Origin: Gallionella sp.
Lineage (GTDB): Bacteria > Pseudomonadota > Gammaproteobacteria > Burkholderiales > Gallionellaceae
Direction: 5' to 3'
Length of the DNA: 35,063 nucleotides
Assembly: GCA_022340615.1 (NCBI GenBank)
Contig: JAJDNO010000064.1
Location: 1-35,063 of the forward strand
The notes under the pieces were generated by a model. That model did no database searches. It was not told where the DNA came from and saw nothing but the letters and a program-made list of their open reading frames with translations. The position numbers and the translations under genes were made by a program. Each line of letters starts with the position of its first letter. Position 1 is the stretch's first letter. This document shows, piece after piece, positions 7,991 to 14,753 of this stretch.

Positions 7991-8869
7991 TTATTTTTTC
8001 AACACCCGCCCGGCCACTGCTGACAGTTTCTCGACCACCGCCGCATCGCGCGATTCGGGCGCGGTGATGATCGCGTATTGCAACGCGCTGCGGCAGCTGC
8101 ATTTGGCCGCACTTTCATCAGCATGCACCAGCGGTGCGACTGTCTTGACCAGCGCGCGCGCCTTGTCGGCATTCGCCAGCAGCACCTTCACGATCGCATC
8201 GACCGTGACGTCGTCGTGATTCGGATGCCAGCAATCGTAGTCGGTCACCATCGCGACGGTTGCATAGCAGATCTCGGCTTCGCGCGCGAGCTTCGCTTCC
8301 GGCATGTTGGTCATGCCGATCACGTCGCACTGCCACGATCGGTACAGTTCGGATTCGGCGAGGCTGGAGAACTGCGGTCCCTCCATCACCAGGTAGCTGC
8401 CGCCGCGCGCGACCGGGATGCCGACCTGCTGCGCGGCCGCATGCAGGTGGTCGCCGATGCGATGGCACACCGGATGCGCCATCGACACATGCGCAACCAG
8501 GCCGTTGCCGAAAAAACTCTTGTCGCGCGCAAAGGTACGATCGATGAATTGGTCGACGATCACGAACATTCCCGGCGTCAGATGTTCACGAAGCGAACCG
8601 ACCGCACTGACCGACACGATGTCGGTCACACCGAGCCGTTTCAGCGCGTCGATGTTGGCGCGGAAGTTGATCTCCGATGGCGACAGCCTGTGCCCGCGTC
8701 CGTGACGCGGCAGGAACGCGATCGGCTGCCGCCCCGAGTCGCCGATCGGCAGTTCGCCGACAAGCACTTCGTCTGACGGTTCGCCGAACGGGGATTCCGC
8801 CTTCACCCAGCGGGTATTTTCCAGTCCGTCGATCTCGTACACGCCGCTGCCGCCGATGATCGCCAACAT
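7991..8869 (-). CDS. mtnP: S-methyl-5'-thioadenosine phosphorylase
   Basis: 292 residues. It splits methylthioadenosine, the by-product of polyamine synthesis, with phosphate into adenine and 5-methylthioribose-1-phosphate; family members also accept 5'-deoxyadenosine from radical SAM enzymes. Visible signatures are IIGGSGVYEIDGLE at the N-terminus (phosphate loop), LPRHGRGHRLSPSEINFRAN, MEGPQFSSLAESELYRSW and DVIGMTNMPEAKLAREAEICYATVAM followed by VTDYDCW. The Asp pair in TDYD is the adenine-selective form rather than the hypoxanthine type of methylthioinosine phosphorylase. The ribosome-binding site AGGAG lies just upstream of the ATG. It starts 21 bases after the alr stop. Confidence 0.95.
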   Translation of the reverse strand: MLAIIGGSGVYEIDGLENTRWVKAESPFGEPSDEVLVGELPIGDSGRQPIAFLPRHGRGHRLSPSEINFRANIDALKRLGVTDIVSVSAVGSLREHLTPGMFVIVDQFIDRTFARDKSFFGNGLVAHVSMAHPVCHRIGDHLHAAAQQVGIPVARGGSYLVMEGPQFSSLAESELYRSWQCDVIGMTNMPEAKLAREAEICYATVAMVTDYDCWHPNHDDVTVDAIVKVLLANADKARALVKTVAPLVHADESAAKCSCRSALQYAIITAPESRDAAVVEKLSAVAGRVLKK

Positions 8870-8890
8870 CCTTTCAGCTCCTTTTATGTC

Positions 8891-9967
8891 TTAAACTTTG
8901 ACAGGGACGCGTGCCGTCAATGCACACATCAATTCATAACTGATTGTTCCGGCTGCACGCGCGACTTCCTCGATCGGCATCCCCTCGCCCCACAACACCA
9001 CCGGGCTGCCGACACCGGCACCGGGCAGCGTGCTCAAATCCACGGACAGCATGTCCATCGAAACGCGCCCCACCGTTCGAGTGCGCTGTCCGTCGACCAA
9101 TACCGGCGTGCCATTGGGCGCATGGCGCGGATAGCCGTCCGCATAACCGCACGCGACGGTGCCGATGCGCATCGCTTGATCGGCGCGGAACATCGCGCCA
9201 TAACCGACTTCGTCGCCGGCACGCAATTCCTGCGTCGCGATGATGCGGCTGCCCAGTGTCATCACGGGCAACAGCCCGAGCCGTTGCGCGCTGAACTGTT
9301 CGCCGATTTCCGGCGCGAACGGCGACGCGCCATACAGCATGATGCCGGGCCGAACCCAGTCGCCGTGCGATTCCGGATAGCGCAGCAGCGCGGCGGAATT
9401 CGCCAGCGAGCGCGGAACGCGATACGGGGCGGCAATATCGTTGAACAGCGCGAGCGGTTCGGCGATGCCGCGCGCCTCGTCAGCATTCGCAAAATGGGTC
9501 ATCAGCGTGATCTCGCCCACCGCGCGATGGCGGCGCAGTTGTTCCATCACTTGCGCGACCTGTTGCGGCGCAAAACCCAGCCGGTTCATGCCGCTGTTGA
9601 CCTTGAGCCATACATCCAGCGAGCCGCTTCCGGGATAGCCTTCCAGCAACGGAATCTGCCACGGGCTGTGGATCACGCAGGTCAACCGGTTTTCCGCAAT
9701 GACGGGCAACTCTTCAGCGCTGAAGAAACCTTCGAGCAGCAGGATGGTCTGGCGATAACCCGACTCGCGCAACCGCACCGCATCGGCCAGGTCCAGCAGC
9801 GCATAGCCGTCCGTCGCGGCCAGCGCCTCGGCGGCGCGCATCAGGCCATGGCCGTAACCATCCGCCTTGATCACGGACATGATGCGTGCAGAGGTTGTGC
9901 GGCGCGCTATGCGGAGATTGTTCTCCAGCGCGCTCAAGTCCAGACTGGCCTGTATCGGGCGGGGCAT
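8891..9967 (-). CDS. alr: Alanine racemase
   Basis: 358 residues. A PLP enzyme that interconverts L- and D-alanine for peptidoglycan. The PLP lysine is Lys34 in VIKADGYGHG and the second catalytic base is Tyr256 in GDEVGYGAMF; SGMNRLGF and RPGIMLYGASP are further family motifs. It is the first gene of the minus-strand run alr-mtnP-apt-mtnA-aldolase. Alr next to divergent lplT is common in betaproteobacteria, but the methylthioadenosine genes downstream are less expected partners. A likely promoter lies at 10031-10060. Confidence 0.96.
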   Translation of the reverse strand: MPRPIQASLDLSALENNLRIARRTTSARIMSVIKADGYGHGLMRAAEALAATDGYALLDLADAVRLRESGYRQTILLLEGFFSAEELPVIAENRLTCVIHSPWQIPLLEGYPGSGSLDVWLKVNSGMNRLGFAPQQVAQVMEQLRRHRAVGEITLMTHFANADEARGIAEPLALFNDIAAPYRVPRSLANSAALLRYPESHGDWVRPGIMLYGASPFAPEIGEQFSAQRLGLLPVMTLGSRIIATQELRAGDEVGYGAMFRADQAMRIGTVACGYADGYPRHAPNGTPVLVDGQRTRTVGRVSMDMLSVDLSTLPGAGVGSPVVLWGEGMPIEEVARAAGTISYELMCALTARVPVKV

Positions 9968-10030
9968 GAATGTCGGCTGATTGCAAGGTTATTTAACAGG
10001 GGCGAATGATAGCAGGGGCAATACTTTCAT

Positions 10031-10060
10031 GTTATAAAACGAGCTTATAACTACAAACAA
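10031..10060 (-). promoter_or_regulatory. Probable alr promoter overlapping a 7+7 inverted repeat
   Basis: On the minus strand TTGTTT (10055-10060) and TATAAC (10031-10036) are spaced by 18 bases, a reasonable sigma-70 promoter reading toward alr. The -10 lies in one arm of a perfect inverted repeat, GTTATAA (10031-10037) and TTATAAC (10045-10051), separated by 7 bases. The second arm supplies a possible -10 for lplT in the other direction. The symmetry could also be an operator. Confidence 0.5.
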
Positions 10061-10173
10061 CGTTTAATGAATCCCGGCTTTTATTCTATCCTTGCAGCGC
10101 AGTTCCGTTGGCTACGGCCAGTCTGCATTGCAGTCATTAACGTGCAACGCACACCAGCCTACGCCATAAGAAC

Positions 10174-11412
10174 ATGAATCGCGGTTTTTTCATCATCCTT
10201 GCGGCGCAATTCTTTTCCGCGCTCGCCGACAACGCGCTGCTGTTCGCCGCAATCGCATTATTGCAATCAATGCATGCGCCCAACTGGTACACGCCGGTAT
10301 TGCAGGAAGCCTTCATCTTCTCCTACATCATCCTGGCCCCCTTCGTCGGCGCATTCGCGGACTCGATGCCCAAGGGGCGCGTAATGTTCATCAGCAACAA
10401 CATCAAGATCCTGGGATGCCTCGCGATGCTGTTCGGCATCGATCCGCTGGTCGCTTACGGCCTGGTCGGTCTGGGTGCGGCGGCCTATTCGCCGGCCAAA
10501 TATGGAATCCTGACCGAGTATCTGCCTCCCCGCCAGCTGGTGCTGGCAAACAGCTGGATGGAAGGATTGACCGTGCTGGCGATTGTGCTCGGCGCGGTGC
10601 TGGGCGGCATCATGATCAGCCCGGAAATAGCTCAGCCGATGCTGCAATGGTGGGATGTGCCTCTCATAGATACCGGCATCAATTCGGCACCCAAGCTCGC
10701 GATTGCCATCATCGCCGGCATTTACATTGTTGCGGCCGTATTCAATCTGTACATACCCGTGGTCGCAATGGACCACAAACCGGTCAGCCGCAACCCCGCC
10801 TTCCTGCTCAGCGAATTCTGGCATTGCTTCAGACTGCTCTGGAAAGACCCGCTCGGCCAGGTCTCGCTCGCGGTCACCACGCTGTTCTGGGGTGCCGGTG
10901 CGACACTGCGCCTGTTGCTGCTCGCATGGGCAGCCGTGGCGCTGCATTACAGCATCAGCGCCGCCGCACAACTCACCGCATGGTTCGCGATCGGGATCGC
11001 GATCGGCGCGGTGCTGGCGGCAAAGCTGGTCAAGCTGGAACATTCTGTCAGGGTCCTGCCGGTAGGGATCGCGATGGGTATCGCGGTGATCATCATGATT
11101 CCGATCACCAACAGCATTGTGGCGATCCTGTTGCTGATCGCGATGGGTGCAATGGGCGGCTATTTCGTGGTGCCGATGAATGCATTGCTGCAGCACCGCG
11201 GCCATCTGCTGATGGGTGCGGGACACTCGATCGCGGTGCAGAACTTCAACGAAAACATCAGCATTTTCGCAATGCTGGGTCTGTATGCGCTGATGGACAA
11301 ACTTAATCTCAGCATCTACCTGATCCTGCTGGTGTTCGGACTGCTGCTGTCAGGCATCATGGCTGCGCTATACAAAAAGCACGGGCACGACCAGGATCAT
11401 GGGCAGATGTAG
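10174..11412 (+). CDS. lplT: Lysophospholipid transporter
   Basis: 412 residues, a major-facilitator protein with about 12 hydrophobic segments. The N-terminus FFIILAAQFFSALADNALLFAAIALL is characteristic of LplT, as are YSPAKYGILTEYLPPRQLVLANSWMEGLTV and YFVVPMNALLQHRGH. LplT flips lysophospholipids across the inner membrane for re-acylation. The acyltransferase partner Aas, which is next to lplT in E. coli, is not in this window. The gene is divergent from alr across about 206 bases and converges on the glycosylase gene with a 19-base gap. Confidence 0.93.
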   Translation: MNRGFFIILAAQFFSALADNALLFAAIALLQSMHAPNWYTPVLQEAFIFSYIILAPFVGAFADSMPKGRVMFISNNIKILGCLAMLFGIDPLVAYGLVGLGAAAYSPAKYGILTEYLPPRQLVLANSWMEGLTVLAIVLGAVLGGIMISPEIAQPMLQWWDVPLIDTGINSAPKLAIAIIAGIYIVAAVFNLYIPVVAMDHKPVSRNPAFLLSEFWHCFRLLWKDPLGQVSLAVTTLFWGAGATLRLLLLAWAAVALHYSISAAAQLTAWFAIGIAIGAVLAAKLVKLEHSVRVLPVGIAMGIAVIIMIPITNSIVAILLLIAMGAMGGYFVVPMNALLQHRGHLLMGAGHSIAVQNFNENISIFAMLGLYALMDKLNLSIYLILLVFGLLLSGIMAALYKKHGHDQDHGQM

Positions 11413-11431
11413 CTGATAACCGTCCGGTTGT

Positions 11432-12244
11432 CTAATCAGATCCCGACGCATCGTTTCGCGTCCGCATAGCCATGGTCAAATCATGCCAGGCCTTGGCTTT
11501 CTCGGACGGGCTGCGCAGCAAATAGGCCGGATGGTATGTCACGATCAAAGGTGTACCGCGATAGTCGTGCAGCTTGCCGCGCAGGCTGGCCAGGGTCGCG
11601 TCCCGCCCAAGCAACGCATTCGAGGCGACCTTGCCCAGCGCGACGATCAGCTTAGGTTTGATCAGCTCTATCTGGCGCTGCAGATAGGGCAGGCAGGCCG
11701 CAATTTCTTCCGCATCCGGGTTGCGGTTGCCCGGCGGGCGGCATTTCACGACGTTCGCGATATACACATTTTTGCCGCGTTTCAGTTTGATCGCGATCAG
11801 CATGTTGTCCAGCAGCTTGCCCGCCTGCCCGACGAACGGTTCACCCAGTGCATCCTCATCCGCCCCTGGACCCTCGCCGACGAACAGCCAGTCGGCATGC
11901 TCGTCGCCCACGCCAAACACGGTCTGCGTGCATCCGGCGCGCAGCTTGCACGCTGTGCATTTGCTTACCCTTTGCTTGAGTTCAGCCCAGTCCAGTCCGG
12001 CAACATCGGAACGCGGAACAACGGCGGGCACGTGGCTGGTTTCGACCTTAACCGGCTGTTCGAGCGCGGTCGACCGACTTTCTGGTTCCCGCACTGCGCT
12101 GGTTGCCGTGACTGGAACCGGAGCTTCGGGCTGGATGGCAGCCCCCGGTTCGGCAACGTGCTGCGCAGGCGCGGGTGTACCCCGCCGCTTCCACAACGGG
12201 TACAGATTCAATTCACGTAATATCGCTTCACGCCTGTCCATCAA
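11432..12244 (-). CDS. Family 4 (Fe-S) uracil-DNA glycosylase
   Basis: 270 residues. Removes uracil from DNA. Four cysteines for a 4Fe-4S cluster are present with exact family spacing: Cys96 and Cys99 (CTAC), Cys168 (VVKCRPP) and Cys184 (AACLPYL). The active-site loop is GEGPGADEDALGEPFVG (about 123-139) and the second motif is HPAYLLR (about 238-244). Residues 1-80 are a variable, proline- and alanine-rich extension often seen in proteobacterial members annotated as phage SPO1 polymerase-related. The gene start overlaps the end of rimI by 17 bases. Two adjacent ATG codons (12242-12244 and 12239-12241) could serve as start. Confidence 0.93.
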   Translation of the reverse strand: MMDRREAILRELNLYPLWKRRGTPAPAQHVAEPGAAIQPEAPVPVTATSAVREPESRSTALEQPVKVETSHVPAVVPRSDVAGLDWAELKQRVSKCTACKLRAGCTQTVFGVGDEHADWLFVGEGPGADEDALGEPFVGQAGKLLDNMLIAIKLKRGKNVYIANVVKCRPPGNRNPDAEEIAACLPYLQRQIELIKPKLIVALGKVASNALLGRDATLASLRGKLHDYRGTPLIVTYHPAYLLRSPSEKAKAWHDLTMAMRTRNDASGSD

Positions 12245-12683
12245 TCCCTTCCGTCAAATCGCACGCCATCGTGATCGCATCTTCACCGCCGCCGGCATTT
12301 TTGTAATAGCCACGCCGCAAGCCGATATCGACAAAACCGGCGCTGCGGTACAACGCCAGCGCGGCCGCATTGGAAGCGCGCACCTCCAGAAATATGCGGC
12401 GTATATTTTTTTCGCGCGCAACGTCGAGCATTTCCAGCAACATCGCGCGTCCCAGGCCCATGCGCTGTTGATTTGCCGCAACGCCAATGTTCAACAACTC
12501 GGCTTCATCCACGACCGGCATCAGCACCGCATAGCCCCGGATCCTGCCGCCCGCCTCGTCTACGCGGCAAAAATAATCATTATTCAACGCATCTGCAAAA
12601 TTCCCGCGCGTCCATGGATAGGCCTGCACCGCCTGTTCGATCGCGAACACCGCATCAACGTCTTCCAGTGTCATCGCACGCAT
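12228..12683 (-). CDS. rimI: Ribosomal protein S18-alanine N-acetyltransferase
   Basis: 151 residues, GNAT fold. Family features are the acetyl-CoA motif NQQRMGLGRAMLLEML, LEVRASNAAALALYRSAGFVDIG and the C-terminal YYKNAGGGEDAITM. I place the start at ATG 12681-12683 (MRAMTLEDVDAVFAIEQ). The seven upstream codons MDFERFP come from the terminal repeat of the inserted element and are not expected to be family sequence. The element also supplies the AGAGG sequence that serves as ribosome-binding site. rimI commonly follows tsaB, as here. Confidence 0.93.
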   Translation of the reverse strand: MRAMTLEDVDAVFAIEQAVQAYPWTRGNFADALNNDYFCRVDEAGGRIRGYAVLMPVVDEAELLNIGVAANQQRMGLGRAMLLEMLDVAREKNIRRIFLEVRASNAAALALYRSAGFVDIGLRRGYYKNAGGGEDAITMACDLTEGIDGQA

Positions 12684-12684
12684 A

Positions 12685-12825
12685 GGGAACCTCTCAAAAT
12701 CCACATTTCATCCCAATTGCTGCGTTGCAGAAAAAATTCCTTGCTTACATATATAACATATGCGGCGCGGCGAAATTTTTCCCGCGCCTTGCATTTGGGC
12801 GAACTCTGTATTTTCAGAGGCTCCC
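12685..12825. mobile_element. 141-bp MITE-like element with TIRs and TA flanks
   Basis: The left end reads GGGAACCTCTCAAAAT (plus strand from 12685) and the right end reads GGGAGCCTCTGAAAAT (minus strand from 12825): 14 of 16 identical, with weaker similarity continuing for about 20 more bases to a shared CCCAA-TGC block. Both ends are bordered by the dinucleotide TA (12683-12684 and 12826-12827), the target duplication left by Tc1/mariner/IS630 transposases. Inside is a perfect 7-bp stem, GGCGCGG (12764-12770) with CCGCGCC (12782-12788). It has no coding capacity, so it would be a non-autonomous element moved by a transposase elsewhere in the genome. Confidence 0.7.
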
Positions 12826-13505
12826 TAACGCTGAACTCTTTCAAAGGTTTTCAATGCAACCTTGTCGCGCAGATACAGCGGCAGCGCCTGCGCTGCATCC
12901 ACGCCGAGTCCGGCGGCAATCCGTGCCGCGCCTAGCGCCGCGATCGCGGCGGCCTGCGGCACCGCGCTCCCATCCATTCCGGACAGCTGTCCGGCATATA
13001 CCCGCTCCAGTGTCTTGCCATGCATCGCAAAACCGCTGCCGATTCCGAACCAGTCATTGCCTGTAACCGCAGGTGCATCTTCCGGTTTGCACAGGCACGG
13101 GCTGCTCACTTCCGCCCATAACCCGTTCCGCTTTTCATACGCCGCGTGATAGATCTCGCCCATGCGCGCATCCAGCGCGGCGATCACGCGCGTTTTGCCC
13201 GAGGCTTCCGCGAGCGCTTCCAGCGTACATATCCCTGCCACTGGCAGGTCGGCGCCAAACGCCAGCCCCTGCGCCGCGCCGCACGCAATGCGCACCCCGG
13301 TGAACGAACCCGGCCCTTTGCCGAACGCGATGCCGTCAAGCTGCGCAAGTTTGAGTCCGGCCTGTTCCAGTACCGCGCCGAGCATCCCGATCAGGATCTC
13401 GGAATGTTTTTGTCCGGCCAGTTCACTGCGCTCGCTGACCGCGCCGTCGTCCCACAGCGCGACCGAACAATATTCGGTGGAGGTGTCCAGGGCCAATATG
13501 CGCAT
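12825..13505 (-). CDS. tsaB: tRNA threonylcarbamoyladenosine biosynthesis protein TsaB
   Basis: 226 residues. TsaB is the non-catalytic partner that pairs with TsaD and TsaE to make t6A at position 37 of ANN-reading tRNAs. The N-terminus MRILALDTSTEYCSVALWDDG and the HSEILIGMLGAVLEQAGL and GKGPGSFTGVRIACGAAQGLAFG segments are typical of this ASKHA-fold family. It starts 14 bases after the ispF stop. The TAG stop (12825-12827) straddles the boundary of the inserted element: its TA is the flanking dinucleotide and its G is the first base of the element. Without the insertion the frame would run ten codons further and overlap rimI. Confidence 0.93.
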   Translation of the reverse strand: MRILALDTSTEYCSVALWDDGAVSERSELAGQKHSEILIGMLGAVLEQAGLKLAQLDGIAFGKGPGSFTGVRIACGAAQGLAFGADLPVAGICTLEALAEASGKTRVIAALDARMGEIYHAAYEKRNGLWAEVSSPCLCKPEDAPAVTGNDWFGIGSGFAMHGKTLERVYAGQLSGMDGSAVPQAAAIAALGAARIAAGLGVDAAQALPLYLRDKVALKTFERVQR

Positions 13506-13519
13506 CAGGTTTTCGTGGC

Positions 13520-13993
13520 TCAGTCGGCCAACAGGAGAATCACTGCCTGAGCCGCGATCCCTTCGCCTCGTCCGGCAAAGCCGAGCTTCTCTGTGGTGGT
13601 TGCCTTCACGTTCACCGCACTTTTCTCGACGCGCAGGTCGGCGGCGATGTTATCCACCATCTGGAAGATATGCGGCGCCAGCTTCGGGGCCTGCGCGATG
13701 ATGGTCGCGTCGACATTGGCGACGCGGTAACCCTGCTCGCGCACCAGGTGCAGCGCTTCGCGCAACAGGATGCGGCTGTCGATGTCCCTGTATTTCGCAT
13801 CGGCATCGGAGAAATGACGCCCGATGTCGCCCAGCGCAGCCGCGCCGAGCAGCGCGTCGGTGATCGCGTGCAACAGCACATCCGCATCGGAATGTCCGAG
13901 CAGACCCTTTTCATACGGGATGTCCACCCCGCCGATAATCAGCTTTCGGCCTTCGACCAGCTGGTGGACATCGTAACCTTGACCGATGCGCAT
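13520..13993 (-). CDS. ispF: 2-C-methyl-D-erythritol 2,4-cyclodiphosphate synthase
   Basis: 157 residues, full length for the family. It closes the cyclodiphosphate ring in the MEP isoprenoid pathway. Metal ligands Asp8 and His10 are in [10 protein letters not shown] and His42 is in [13 protein letters not shown]; the FSDADAKY loop and the C-terminal [19 protein letters not shown] are also present. The gene starts two bases after the ispD stop, so the two consecutive-pathway enzymes are translationally linked. Confidence 0.97.
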   Translation of the reverse strand: MRIGQGYDVHQLVEGRKLIIGGVDIPYEKGLLGHSDADVLLHAITDALLGAAALGDIGRHFSDADAKYRDIDSRILLREALHLVREQGYRVANVDATIIAQAPKLAPHIFQMVDNIAADLRVEKSAVNVKATTTEKLGFAGRGEGIAAQAVILLLAD

Positions 13994-13995
13994 GA

Positions 13996-14679
13996 TTATT
14001 TTTCCCGTTGAGTAAGCAGCAATTCGGCCAGCAGCATATCCTGCGGATAGGTCACCTTGAAATTGCTGGTATCGCCGATCACCAGCTTAGGCTGCAGGCC
14101 CAGAGCCTCGACTGCGGATGATTCGTCGGTGAAACTGCCGGCCTGCTGCAGCGCCTGCGCCAGCAGTCCGGCACGGAACATCTGCGGCGTTTGCGCCTGC
14201 CACAGCTGTTCGCGATTCTCGGTGCGCAGGATACGCTGATGTTCGTCGGCGCGCTTCAGCGTATCCGCGGCCGGGATTGCGAGTATTCCTCCCACTTCGT
14301 CGTTGCGCAAATCGGCAATCAGTCTGGCCAGGTGCGCCTGGGTCAGACACGGTCGCGCCGCGTCGTGCACCAGCACCCAGTCGTCCGGCTCGAGCTCGGA
14401 AGCGATCAGTCCGTTGCGCACCGTATCCGATCGCAGCTCGCCGCCGCAATACAGGGTCTGCAGCTTGTCGCCGAAACGCGACCAGTCATGGTTGTGGAAC
14501 AGTTCATCGCCGGGTGCCAGCACCACGAACACCGTGGAAATATCCGGGCTGGCGCACAGTGTATTCAGCGCGTGCGCGATCATCGGCTGGCCGGCGAGTG
14601 GCAGGTACTGCTTGGGCAATTCCTGTCCCATTCGCGCACCGGAACCGGCGGCGGGGACCAGGGCGTGAAATTCGGTCAT
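13996..14679 (-). CDS. ispD: 2-C-methyl-D-erythritol 4-phosphate cytidylyltransferase
   Basis: 227 residues. It transfers CMP from CTP to methylerythritol phosphate. The nucleotide-binding loop is [22 protein letters not shown] (about 8-29); [20 protein letters not shown] and [10 protein letters not shown] are further signatures. It is the first gene of the ispD-ispF-tsaB-rimI-udg run on the minus strand and is divergent from mfd with 74 bases between the start codons. Confidence 0.97.
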   Translation of the reverse strand: MTEFHALVPAAGSGARMGQELPKQYLPLAGQPMIAHALNTLCASPDISTVFVVLAPGDELFHNHDWSRFGDKLQTLYCGGELRSDTVRNGLIASELEPDDWVLVHDAARPCLTQAHLARLIADLRNDEVGGILAIPAADTLKRADEHQRILRTENREQLWQAQTPQMFRAGLLAQALQQAGSFTDESSAVEALGLQPKLVIGDTSNFKVTYPQDMLLAELLLTQREK

Positions 14680-14720
14680 GGACGTGATTGTAAATTAAAA
14701 AGTTGAACGCGCGCTTGGCT

Positions 14721-14726
14721 TATAAT
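14721..14726 (+). promoter_or_regulatory. -10 box of the mfd promoter
   Basis: A consensus TATAAT at 14721-14726 lies 27 bases before the chosen mfd start codon and is flanked by GCGCGC sequences. No good -35 is spaced correctly (TTGAAC at 14703 is only 12 bases upstream), so recognition may rely on other contacts. Its position decides against the longer mfd frame that begins at TTG 14703, because that start would be upstream of the transcript. Confidence 0.5.
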
Positions 14727-14753
14727 GCGCGCCTTTGTTTCAGGTTGTCCTTC

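Noticed and set aside
14703-14753. Upstream TTG start for mfd
   Set aside because: It lies before the TATAAT at 14721, so it would be outside the transcript, and the extra residues lack similarity to Mfd.
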